From contig CACNPW010000008.1 in assembly GCA_902622475.1 (NCBI GenBank), positions 1 to 38,088 on the forward strand: a stretch of DNA of 38,088 bases, written 5' to 3'. A model generated the notes under the pieces. The model searched no databases and was not told where the DNA came from. It saw only the letters and a program-made list of their open reading frames with translations. The DNA comes from an uncultured Alphaproteobacteria bacterium (GTDB lineage Bacteria; Pseudomonadota; Alphaproteobacteria; HIMB59; GCA-002718135). Made by a program: the position numbers and the translations under genes. Positions 1 to 7,138 of the stretch are shown piece after piece (position 1 is the stretch's first letter; each line of letters opens with the position of its first letter).

Positions 1-2200
1 TAGATGTTATGAATTCAATAAATATTTCGAAGTTTTTTTTAGAATTATTAAAAGAATTATTTGTTGAATAATTTTGAAAAACTTGGTTCATTAAATACGA
101 TTTTTCGTCAACTAAAGATCTCCATAATTTTTCACTGATAAATGGCATAATAGGATGTATAATCTTTAAAACTTGAATAAATGTCCATCCAGAAACTTTT
201 TTAATTTCATCAGCAAATTTTTCATTTTCAAAATTTTGTTTAATAATTTCAATGTACCAATCACAATAAGTATGCCATACGAAATGATAGATTTTATTGG
301 CTATTTCATGAAACAAATACTTTTTAGTTAATTGATCAAGTAGAGTGTTCAAATCATTCAATTCTTTTATTATCCATTTGTTTGCATCAAAAATAATTGT
401 ATCTATTGAAATATCATCTATAAAAATTGAATTATTCAATTGCAAAAATTTTCCGGCATTCCAAATTTTATTTGTGAATGATTTATATCCTTTAACTCTA
501 GCTTCAGATAATTTTACATCTCGTCCAGGATTTAATAGTGCTGTTAATGTAAATCTTAATGTATCAGCGCCATATTTATCTAATAGCTCTAAAGGATCAA
601 TTATATTCCCTTTTGATTTAGACATTTTTTGTCCTTTTTCATCACGTATTAAAGGATGAATATAAATATCTTTAAATGGAGTTTCCTTCATAAAATAAGA
701 ACCCATCATCATCATCCGCGCAACCCAAAAAAATATGATATCAAAACCAGTAACCAAAACGTTACCAGGATAAAATTTATCTAATTCATATGTTTTATTT
801 GGCCAATCTAAAGTAGAGAATGTCCAAAGAGCAGAAGAAAACCAAGTATCTAGAACGTCTTCATCTTGTCTAAGCTCAACATTCTCTCCATAAAATTCTT
901 TTGCTTGATTTTGTGCCCCTTCTAAAGTTTCACTAACAAAATATTTATTATCAGGACCATACCATGCAGGAATTTGATGTCCCCACCATAACTGTCTTGA
1001 AATACACCACGGTTGAATATTTTCCATCCAATTATAAAATGTATTTTCCCATTGTTTGGGAATAAATTTAGAACTATTATCTTTAACAGCTGAAATTGGA
1101 TCAACTGATAATTTTTTTGCATCACAAAACCATTGGTCTGTCAGCCATGGCTCAATAATAACACCTGATCTATCACCATATGGTATGACCATTTGTTGTT
1201 TTTCTTCTTTAATTAATAAATTCATTTCATCTAATTTTTTTAAAATTAGTTTTCTTGCTTCAAATCGATCTAAATTTTGAAATTCTTCAGGCACATTTAA
1301 GTTGAGTTTAGCATTTTCATCAAAAATATTAATAAATTCTAAATCATGTCTCTTTCCTACCTCAAAATCATTAAAGTCATGTGCAGGTGTAATTTTTACA
1401 GCTCCAGAACCTTTTTCAGGATCTGCATATTCATCAGCAATGATTGGTATTTTCTTATTTGAAATTGGTAAGTTACAAAATTTGCCAATTAAATTTTTAT
1501 ATTTTTCATCATCTGGATGAACGGCAACTGCAGTATCACCTAACATTGTCTCAGGTCTTGTTGTTGCAACAATGATATGATTATTTTCATCTATAGGATA
1601 TTTAATATGCCATAAACTTCCTTCAGTATCTCTTTGCTCTACTTCTAGATCAGAAATAGCTGTTAAAAGTTTTGGGTCCCAATTCACCAATCTCTTATCT
1701 TTATAAATAATTCCATCATTAAATAAATTAACAAATACTTTCTTAACTGCATAAGAAAGTCCCTCATCCATAGTAAATCTTTCTCTTGACCAGTCTGCAG
1801 AAGCACCAAGTCTTCTTAATTGATTACTTATCTGACCACCCGACTCTTTTTTCCATTCCCACACTTTTTCAATAAACTTTTCTCTACCTAGAGATCGTCG
1901 ATCTAGGTTTGACTCACTTAATTTTCTTTCAACCACCATCTGAGTAGCTATTCCTGCATGATCTGTCCCCGCTTGCCACAATACTTCCATACCCTTCATT
2001 CTATGGTATCTTATTAATATATCTTGAATTGTGAAGGTTAACGCATGACCCATATGTAAGCTACCTGTAACATTAGGTGGTGGCATCATTATAGAATAAG
2101 GCTCACCTCCTTTTTGTGGTTTAAAACAATTTGATTGCTCCCATTGCGAATAAAGATTTTTTTCATCTTTTAAAAAATCAAAAAATTTATCAAGCTGCAT
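1..2200 (-). CDS. valS: valyl-tRNA synthetase, C-terminal part cut by window edge
   Basis: Class I aminoacyl-tRNA synthetase that charges tRNA-Val in the cytoplasm. The frame is open from an ATG at 2198-2200 to the left edge, about 733 residues of a protein usually 830-950 long, so the end of the anticodon-binding part and the coiled-coil tail lie outside. The HIGH motif reads HMGH at residues 49-52 (2045-2056), preceded by the family's PPPNVTG stretch. The KMSKS motif is intact at residues 525-529 (614-628), followed by KGN. Only 5 bp separate its start from the stop of the PopZ-like gene. The order pcm, tolC, DUF2497, valS is known from many alphaproteobacteria, so it is probably the last gene of that operon. 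Several short plus-strand frames here are shadows. Identity is very secure. Confidence 0.96.
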   Translation of the reverse strand, partial: MQLDKFFDFLKDEKNLYSQWEQSNCFKPQKGGEPYSIMMPPPNVTGSLHMGHALTFTIQDILIRYHRMKGMEVLWQAGTDHAGIATQMVVERKLSESNLDRRSLGREKFIEKVWEWKKESGGQISNQLRRLGASADWSRERFTMDEGLSYAVKKVFVNLFNDGIIYKDKRLVNWDPKLLTAISDLEVEQRDTEGSLWHIKYPIDENNHIIVATTRPETMLGDTAVAVHPDDEKYKNLIGKFCNLPISNKKIPIIADEYADPEKGSGAVKITPAHDFNDFEVGKRHDLEFINIFDENAKLNLNVPEEFQNLDRFEARKLILKKLDEMNLLIKEEKQQMVIPYGDRSGVIIEPWLTDQWFCDAKKLSVDPISAVKDNSSKFIPKQWENTFYNWMENIQPWCISRQLWWGHQIPAWYGPDNKYFVSETLEGAQNQAKEFYGENVELRQDEDVLDTWFSSALWTFSTLDWPNKTYELDKFYPGNVLVTGFDIIFFWVARMMMMGSYFMKETPFKDIYIHPLIRDEKGQKMSKSKGNIIDPLELLDKYGADTLRFTLTALLNPGRDVKLSEARVKGYKSFTNKIWNAGKFLQLNNSIFIDDISIDTIIFDANKWIIKELNDLNTLLDQLTKKYLFHEIANKIYHFVWHTYCDWYIEIIKQNFENEKFADEIKKVSGWTFIQVLKIIHPIMPFISEKLWRSLVDEKSYLMNQVFQNYSTNNSFNNSKKNFEIFIEFITS

Positions 2201-2205
2201 CGTAA

Positions 2206-2490
2206 CTATTTTGAATCGAAATAATTTTTTAGTAATTTTGGGATTTTCTCATCAAGTATTGTTTCAATTTTATTTTCTACAAGATAGGAGAGTTTTTGAT
2301 CTATGATATCATTAATTTCACTATTTATCTCTTCGTCTTTTTGAAGTAATTTAATTGTACCATCACTGTTAACCTTTTGATTAAGTATTAAAATATTAGA
2401 TGAAGAATGTTTATTTGAATCGTTTTTTTCATCTTCAAGTGCTCTTCGTATGACTTCAAGGGATTCATTGATAGAATTTTTTGTATTCAT
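2206..2490 (-). CDS. short DUF2497 / PopZ-like protein
   Basis: Small protein of 94 residues. The N-terminus (about 8-22) has the pattern NESLEVIRRALEDE, resembling the short N-terminal helix of PopZ/DUF2497 proteins (consensus EEILASIRRII.E). The C-terminus (about 60-94) is a charged predicted helix pair ending KIPKLLKNYFDSK, which resembles the oligomerisation region of that family. The proline- and acid-rich spacer of Caulobacter PopZ, which is about 177 residues long, is reduced to roughly 35 residues. In alphaproteobacteria DUF2497 commonly sits directly upstream of valS, as here. PopZ anchors the chromosome origin at the cell pole; whether such a short form does so is inference. Family assignment is by pattern and context, moderately sure. 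Confidence 0.7.
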   Translation of the reverse strand: MNTKNSINESLEVIRRALEDEKNDSNKHSSSNILILNQKVNSDGTIKLLQKDEEINSEINDIIDQKLSYLVENKIETILDEKIPKLLKNYFDSK

Positions 2491-2527
2491 ATAGGTATTA
2501 TAAATGTTTAATTAAATTAATAAAACT

Positions 2528-3814
2528 CTAATTATAGCTAGGAAGATACTCTTCAAATAATTTAATCAGTGAACCATCCAAAGCTAGTAAATTAAAATAA
2601 TTAATAAGATAGTTTTTATTTGCATTAAAATATTCAACATTTACGTTTAAAAGATTAGTTTCTGCTTCTATTAGATCAGTTATAGATTTTGTCCCAAGGT
2701 TATATTCCTCTTGAGTACTTTCTAGAAGAGTATTTGCATACTCTATAGTTAATAACGATGTATTTAAATTTGATTTACTAACTAAATAGTTTTTATAATA
2801 GTTTGATACCTCAATATTTAAACTTTCTTTAAGATCTTCTAATTCAATTTCAGTTTGCAAAATTTGAGAATTTATTTTTCTAATGTCTGATTTGTCAATA
2901 TTTTGCTGAAATATAGGAATTGTCAAAGTTAACCCTAATGTTGCATTGGTATTTTCACTTCCTGCATCTATTCGTGATCCATCCGAATACTCAGTGGAAG
3001 CTGTTATATCTAAGGTAGGTCTATTAGAACCTTTTTCTTTTGAGAGATCAAGTTCTTTAATTTTAATATTATTTTGAGCAATTAAAATATTAAAATTATT
3101 CTTATAAACTTCAGAAAGTATGTTATCAAAATTCAAATCTTCTTCTATATTTACATAATCTTCCAAATTAATAGCTTCTTTACCAACAATTGATTTAAAT
3201 GTTTTTAAACTGACTTTGTAGTTTTGTTCGGCTGAAAAAAGATTTGTTTCAGCAATTGAAAAAGCACTCTCAGCATTTTTCAATTCAGTTATGGTTGCTG
3301 ATCCCAATTCATATTTTAATTTTACTTCTTCTAAAAATCTTGAAACAGAGTCAAAATTTTTTTTGGAAGCCTCTAATGATTTTTCATAATTTATTACGGT
3401 TAAATAACCGTCTACAGCTGTTAGCGATAAATCTTGAACTGATTTATAAAAGTTTATAACTGCATTTTCGTAAATAATTTTTGATCTTTCTATTTCTAAA
3501 CTTTTTTCACCGCCATCATACAAATTTTGAGTAATACTAATTTTATATTTATCTGTAAAAGTCTCTGGTGTTGTTGATACACCAGCTGCTGATGTTGTAT
3601 CATTATTACTATATGTGCCAGAAATTGTGCCAGTAACTGTTGGAAGTTTTTTGCCTATAGCTACCTCAATAGTTTCTTTGCTTTCATTTAGTTTTTCAAA
3701 AGCAATTTTTACTTTCAAATTATTTGCAATCGTACTTTTTACAGAATCATCAATCGATAGAGCAAATATAGATTTAGAATAAATAAGTAATAACAATAAT
3801 ATAAATAATCTCAT
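2528..3814 (-). CDS. tolC: TolC family outer-membrane efflux protein
   Basis: Outer-membrane channel protein of 428 residues, typical for TolC (about 420-490). A signal peptide of about 18 residues (MRLFILLLLLIYSKSIFA) precedes the mature part. The rest shows the two-fold TolC repeat: long amphipathic helices rich in N, E and K, then beta segments such as the TGTISGTYSNND and DITASTEYSD regions, and the second repeat ending in a LGTKSITDLIEAETNLLN motif typical of the family. It would work with inner-membrane pumps or a type I secretion system; none is encoded here. It starts one base past the stop of the upstream methyltransferase gene, so the two are surely co-transcribed. The track of plus-strand frames inside it is not coding. 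Confidence 0.92.
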   Translation of the reverse strand: MRLFILLLLLIYSKSIFALSIDDSVKSTIANNLKVKIAFEKLNESKETIEVAIGKKLPTVTGTISGTYSNNDTTSAAGVSTTPETFTDKYKISITQNLYDGGEKSLEIERSKIIYENAVINFYKSVQDLSLTAVDGYLTVINYEKSLEASKKNFDSVSRFLEEVKLKYELGSATITELKNAESAFSIAETNLFSAEQNYKVSLKTFKSIVGKEAINLEDYVNIEEDLNFDNILSEVYKNNFNILIAQNNIKIKELDLSKEKGSNRPTLDITASTEYSDGSRIDAGSENTNATLGLTLTIPIFQQNIDKSDIRKINSQILQTEIELEDLKESLNIEVSNYYKNYLVSKSNLNTSLLTIEYANTLLESTQEEYNLGTKSITDLIEAETNLLNVNVEYFNANKNYLINYFNLLALDGSLIKLFEEYLPSYN

Positions 3815-4474
3815 TTAAAATTTAAAATCCTCTTGTTGTTCTTGAATTTGATAATTACTCATTACATCAAATAAATACTCAGATGAATACAAATCTTCAT
3901 TTCTTATAATTTTATAAGCTTTGCCCAAATTATCATATATTTTTTTAATATATATTAACCTTCCTTCATTCATTGCTAGCTGATTCTTTAACTTATCAGT
4001 TATTTTAAATATAGGTCCATCAATAATAATTAAGTTAAATGGAGCTTTATCGGATAATCCATCTAATAAATTATGATTAAATAAACTAATATTAGTATTA
4101 TCAATATTGTTAATATTATGTTCTAATAATTTAAATAGTTCTCTGTTTTCTTCTACAACATGAAGTTCTTTACATAGTGAGCTAATTAAAGCAGAAAAGT
4201 AGCCCGTTAAGCCGCCTATATGCAATACCTTATCATTAGGTAAAATTTTCGAATATTTTATAATTTGAGCTAGGTGTAAATTTTTAAGATATCCTCTTTT
4301 CTCAGTTATATCTAAATTATTATCTAGGTAACAATTCTTACCTAAGCTGACATCCAAATAATTTTCTTTTGGAGTATTTTCAAATATTTGTAAGATATTT
4401 TCTTCATTAATTTTGTTTGGTCTTAACTGATTAACAACCATATTTTTTCTTGCAATTTCAAATGTTTCACTCAT
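3815..4474 (-). CDS. pcm: protein-L-isoaspartate O-methyltransferase family protein
   Basis: SAM-dependent methyltransferase of the PCMT family, 219 residues. The N-terminus (ARKNMVVNQLRPNKI, residues 8-22) and the mid-protein segment before motif I match the alphaproteobacterial form that precedes tolC. Motif I reads VLHIGGLTGYFSA (about residue 85), a variant of the usual V-L-D/E-I-G-x-x-x-G-Y. A VVEE acidic loop end and a FNLIIIDGP post-motif follow. It would repair isoaspartyl residues in aged proteins, but this subgroup has weaker active-site conservation, so the exact activity is uncertain. It is the first gene of the operon with tolC, the PopZ-like gene and valS. I see no strong ribosome-binding site ahead of it. 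Confidence 0.8.
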   Translation of the reverse strand: MSETFEIARKNMVVNQLRPNKINEENILQIFENTPKENYLDVSLGKNCYLDNNLDITEKRGYLKNLHLAQIIKYSKILPNDKVLHIGGLTGYFSALISSLCKELHVVEENRELFKLLEHNINNIDNTNISLFNHNLLDGLSDKAPFNLIIIDGPIFKITDKLKNQLAMNEGRLIYIKKIYDNLGKAYKIIRNEDLYSSEYLFDVMSNYQIQEQQEDFKF

Positions 4475-4558
4475 TTCTTAAAGGATGCTTTATATAAACC
4501 TATTATATAATCAATTATTTAAATTATATTATTAATCTTTAGAATTTTTTTTCATTAA

Positions 4559-4586
4559 TTGACTAGAAATTATATAGTGATAATTG
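4559..4586 (+). promoter_or_regulatory. possible promoter for tRNA-Cys/tRNA-Asn
   Basis: A TTGACT box (4559-4564), a 16-bp spacer and TAATTG (4581-4586) lie just ahead of tRNA-Cys, putting the start of transcription a few bases before 4599. The -35 box is good and the -10 weak. No other candidate was seen in the 124-bp gap between the divergent methyltransferase gene and the tRNA. Confidence 0.35.
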
Positions 4587-4598
4587 TCATTTTTTTTA

Positions 4599-4672
4599 GG
4601 CTCGGTGGCAGAGTGGTGATGTAGGGGCCTGCAAAGCCTTGCACAGCGGTTCGATTCCGCTCCGAGCCTCCA
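4599..4672 (+). tRNA. tRNA-Cys (anticodon GCA)
   Basis: A 74-nt cloverleaf. The acceptor arm GGCTCGG pairs with CCGAGCC, the T-arm has GGTTCGATTCC, and the anticodon loop CTGCAAA gives GCA. CCA is encoded at 4670-4672. It lies 47 bp upstream of tRNA-Asn and the two may form one transcript. Confidence 0.97.
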
Positions 4673-4719
4673 AATTTTTCTTGTTTTTTAATTTTTTTTT
4701 ATTATCAACAAAATTGTGT

Positions 4720-4794
4720 TCCTCGGTAGCTCAGTGGTAGAGCAATCGGCTGTTAACCGATCGGTCGCTGGTTCGAGCCCGGCCCGGGGAGCCA
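4720..4794 (+). tRNA. tRNA-Asn (anticodon GTT), intact; probable island insertion target
   Basis: A 75-nt cloverleaf. The acceptor TCCTCGG pairs with CCGGGGA (4784-4790) with a G-T pair, the anticodon stem ATCGG/CCGAT holds loop CTGTTAA with GTT, the T-loop is GTTCGAGC, and CCA is encoded at 4792-4794. From 4745 to its end the sequence recurs exactly at 7083-7133. This is the arrangement left when an element integrates at the 3' half of a tRNA gene and restores it. Confidence 0.97.
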
Positions 4795-4795
4795 T
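4745..4795 (+). repeat. left copy of 51-bp direct repeat (attL-like, tRNA-Asn 3' part)
   Basis: Perfect 51-bp match to 7083-7133, running from the 5' side of the anticodon stem through the CCA plus one T. Bases on either side differ between the copies. The copies are 2,338 bp apart. tRNA 3' ends with the anticodon or T-arm as crossover are standard targets of tyrosine integrases, so I read this as the left attachment site. Confidence 0.85.
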
Positions 4796-4834
4796 ATTCT
4801 CTATATAGTTTTCTTAAGAATTCGATGTTATTAT

Positions 4835-4863
4835 TGAGCAATCGTTTTTAAACCGATTGCTCA
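4835..4863. repeat. 10-bp inverted repeat resembling the tRNA-Asn anticodon arm
   Basis: TGAGCAATCG (4835-4844) and CGATTGCTCA (4854-4863) form a perfect 10-bp inverted repeat around a 9-base AT-rich loop. Aligned without gaps to tRNA-Asn from 4740, 21 of 27 bases match, including GAGCAATCG and ACCGAT. It lies 60 bp past the stop of the ATPase gene on its own strand and could also act as a weak terminator, but no clear U-run follows. Confidence 0.6.
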
Positions 4864-4923
4864 TTTGAATACAAGTTTATTTTGAAATAAACAAATTTAC
4901 TCTCAACAAGAGTCTTTTCAGAC

Positions 4924-6795
4924 TCATGCAACTCTAACAGAAAGATTATCTTCTTTTGATACTCTTAATTTAGTTTTTATTTGTCTTTCCATATCATCTA
5001 GCAAATAATATTTTATCATTACGGATGATGTTAAAGACTCTTCTGATACAGCATCATTGAAATCTTCATCATTCCAATGTTTTCTTCCTGTAAGAGTTAG
5101 AGCACCTGCTACTGTTTCAATTAAATGCTGTTTATATACATCATAAACGATTTTATTAATTATTTCAGGAGCTTGTGAATGCTTGTCTCCAAAAACTTTA
5201 ATAAAATCATCCAATACATCTTTAAAACCAACGAAATCTTTATTACCTTTGATCGTGTTCATTTCTTTAATATATCTAGCAGCTCTATCCTCCATCTCAT
5301 TTTCATCCCTTCCATTATTTAAATATACCCATGAAAAATCTGGAAATGGATTTGAAAATACTTTAGAAGATTTTTGACCGGTTGTTTTTGTATATAATGA
5401 TAAATTCTGTTTAACTTTACCAACAGTATCTCCACTAGATGATTTTTTTGGTTCAGGGTTTTCTCTTCTTTCCCCGACTCTTATATGACCAGTTAAGTCT
5501 TCACTTTCATCATCTTCAGACCTGAAATTTCCAGATAAAGATTTTTTATACTTACTAAGCTTAAAAAACCTTGCATACTTACTTAGCCTTTCAATTATAT
5601 TGTCTGATGTTTCATTATTAAGAGATTTAGAAGCGTCTTCTTCAAACTTTTTCAATTCTTCAGGCATTAAATTAATAAATTCATTTTGCCATCTTTCCCA
5701 TGGAAGAGTTGTACCACTATTATCAATTATTTTAACTACTCCTGATCTAGCGGTATTTTGTGAATAAGTTTTATTTGGCATAATATGAAGCGCAACATGA
5801 GGAGATGAAAATATTAAACCAAAACCAGAAGCTTTATTTGAACTACCGGCAGAAAGATCAAAAACCTCATCATCCTTAATAATACAAGTATGACCTCTAG
5901 TAAATTCTCTGCTATTAGATTGTCGATCTTTATTTAAGATCATCCAACTTATTTTAGCATCACTTAAATCTAGTTCTCCAGTTTTTACAGCATAATTTTT
6001 TAAACTTTCATAATGACCTTTTACAATTCTTAAACAATTTCTGCTACTTGGATCAATAATTCTATTCTTTTTAGAGTCAAACTTAGCTTCTTGAAGATTA
6101 TGGGAATAATCACATCTTACTTTAAGAGTAATATTTTGATCTATTTTGTAAAATTTTTTATTCAAATAATATAGTAACCAAAAGTCTTTTGTTCCTCCTA
6201 TACCTTCCGGTCTTTGCATAGTGTCTTCACCTATAAAATTACCTTGAAGAGTTACACGAGTGCCATTTTGATCAATTGTTTCAGGCTTAACAGCTTCATC
6301 AAGTTCAGCATAATTTTTATAATTTCCTTCATTATCTTGAAATCTCATCATTCCATATTGATCAAGTTTTTCATCATAAATCATAACAGCCATAAAACCT
6401 TTTCCGTTTTGCCATGACTCATATTTAATTCCTGATTTATTTCTTGGAAGTGCGCTAATTTTAGCTCCTACTCCATAGTTATCTGTTTCTAGTTTAATTC
6501 CACTTGAAGAAGACAATTTGTTTAATAAATTTGACATCTCTTGAGGAGACATACCTATTCCATTATCTGTAAAAGATATATAAGTTGGATTGCTATCTTG
6601 ATAATACCAATCAACCCAATTTACATCTATTGTAATAACACCATTATTTTCTTTAGCTCTTAATATTGCTTCTATTGAATTTTTAGTAAATTCTCTAATG
6701 TATTGTTCCGGTAAACAATCTCTTCCAAGATTATTTATAAGAGCTGTCATGCCGGCATCATTCATGCCGATAGGCTCTATTTCATGTTGAGACAT
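4924..6795 (-). CDS. stand-alone GHKL (Hsp90/MutL-like) ATPase, function unknown
   Basis: Protein of 623 residues. Residues about 1-185 form a GHKL ATP-binding fold: N-box EFTKNSIEA (E35, N39), G1 box DNGIGM (D77, G79, G81), G2 box NYGVGAK (G108, G110) and a distal GTRVT (T179). The signature is closest to the Hsp90/MutL branch, not sensor kinases: there is no phospho-acceptor His domain. Residues 190-420 look like a mixed transducer-type region; 425-480 is a low-complexity charged linker rich in S, E and K; 490-623 is a helical C-terminal domain. No signal peptide or membrane segment is seen. The start is fixed by a strong AAAGGAGAG site just upstream. It is the only gene between two tRNA-Asn repeats. 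I do not recognise the family; a DNA-linked or defence role is possible but unproven. Confidence 0.8.
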   Translation of the reverse strand: MSQHEIEPIGMNDAGMTALINNLGRDCLPEQYIREFTKNSIEAILRAKENNGVITIDVNWVDWYYQDSNPTYISFTDNGIGMSPQEMSNLLNKLSSSSGIKLETDNYGVGAKISALPRNKSGIKYESWQNGKGFMAVMIYDEKLDQYGMMRFQDNEGNYKNYAELDEAVKPETIDQNGTRVTLQGNFIGEDTMQRPEGIGGTKDFWLLYYLNKKFYKIDQNITLKVRCDYSHNLQEAKFDSKKNRIIDPSSRNCLRIVKGHYESLKNYAVKTGELDLSDAKISWMILNKDRQSNSREFTRGHTCIIKDDEVFDLSAGSSNKASGFGLIFSSPHVALHIMPNKTYSQNTARSGVVKIIDNSGTTLPWERWQNEFINLMPEELKKFEEDASKSLNNETSDNIIERLSKYARFFKLSKYKKSLSGNFRSEDDESEDLTGHIRVGERRENPEPKKSSSGDTVGKVKQNLSLYTKTTGQKSSKVFSNPFPDFSWVYLNNGRDENEMEDRAARYIKEMNTIKGNKDFVGFKDVLDDFIKVFGDKHSQAPEIINKIVYDVYKQHLIETVAGALTLTGRKHWNDEDFNDAVSEESLTSSVMIKYYLLDDMERQIKTKLRVSKEDNLSVRVA

Positions 6796-6859
6796 AGTCT
6801 CTCCTTTCTTTCCAATTTTACGGTCATAAGACGGCTAAATTGAAATGTTAGTTTATTTT

Positions 6860-6879
6860 CCAGGGTTAAATAACGCTGG
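6860..6879. promoter_or_regulatory. operator-like palindrome upstream of the ATPase gene
   Basis: A 20-bp imperfect palindrome with half-sites CCAGNGTTA and TAACNCTGG; 16 of the 18 non-central bases pair. It sits just downstream of a plausible promoter for the ATPase gene (6888-6916) and about 65 bp before the start codon, where a bound repressor would block initiation. Its regulator is unknown. Confidence 0.5.
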
Positions 6880-6887
6880 ACAAATAA

Positions 6888-6916
6888 CTAATAATATAAT
6901 TTTGTATTTGTTTCAA
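6888..6916 (-). promoter_or_regulatory. probable promoter of the ATPase gene
   Basis: On the minus strand TTGAAA (6911-6916), a 17-bp spacer and TATTAG (6888-6893). Transcription would start near 6881, immediately before the palindrome at 6860-6879, giving an 85-base leader. Confidence 0.45.
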
Positions 6917-7082
6917 TTTTCTTAAGCCAAAATTATTTAATTACCTTGATAACTTTTAGCTTTAAATTCTAAATCTGGAATGAGCAATCGGTATAAAATC
7001 CCATATAATGACAACACATTGTTTTTTCTTTGACAAATTTGTTGACACTCTTTCAATAATTGCAGCTTTCTCAATAAATTTC

Positions 7083-7133
7083 ATCGGCTGTTAACCGATC
7101 GGTCGCTGGTTCGAGCCCGGCCCGGGGAGCCAT
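7083..7133 (+). repeat. right copy of 51-bp tRNA-Asn repeat (attR-like tRNA fragment)
   Basis: Exact copy of 4745-4795. It holds the anticodon stem-loop, variable region, T-arm, 3' acceptor strand and CCA of tRNA-Asn, but lacks the 5' acceptor and D-arm, so it cannot be a working tRNA. It ends 5 bp before the stop codon of umuC. The rest of the 6796-7138 gap holds the ATPase promoter and palindrome, and nothing else I can name apart from the TGAGCAATCGGT repeat at 6981-6992. Confidence 0.9.
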
Positions 7134-7138
7134 TTTAT

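Larger units (their letters stand above)
4796..7132. mobile_element. putative mini-island in tRNA-Asn carrying one ATPase gene
   Basis: The segment between the two copies of the tRNA-Asn 3' repeat. It contains one large gene (GHKL ATPase, 4924-6795), that gene's promoter and palindrome, a hairpin resembling the tRNA anticodon arm (4835-4863), and a further short tRNA-like repeat (6981-6992). No integrase, excisionase or transposase frame is present, so it is either a decayed element, or one mobilised in trans. The repeat and boundaries are seen directly; mobility is inference from tRNA-site insertion. Confidence 0.65.

Noticed and set aside
345-1520. Several plus-strand frames of 70-100 codons inside valS
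   Set aside because: They lie antisense to a clear valS frame with both class I motifs and have no family pattern or ribosome-binding site.
4906-4926. Terminator hairpin at the ATPase stop (GAGTC...GACTC)
   Set aside because: The stem has only five pairs, overlaps the stop codon, and is not followed by a U-run.
7028-7064. Plus-strand promoter TTGACA (two copies) upstream of the tRNA-Asn fragment
   Set aside because: No acceptable -10 box follows either copy, and no gene on the plus strand lies downstream within the island.
7083-7133. A second functional tRNA-Asn gene
   Set aside because: It lacks the 5' acceptor strand and the D-arm; only the 3' 51 bp match.
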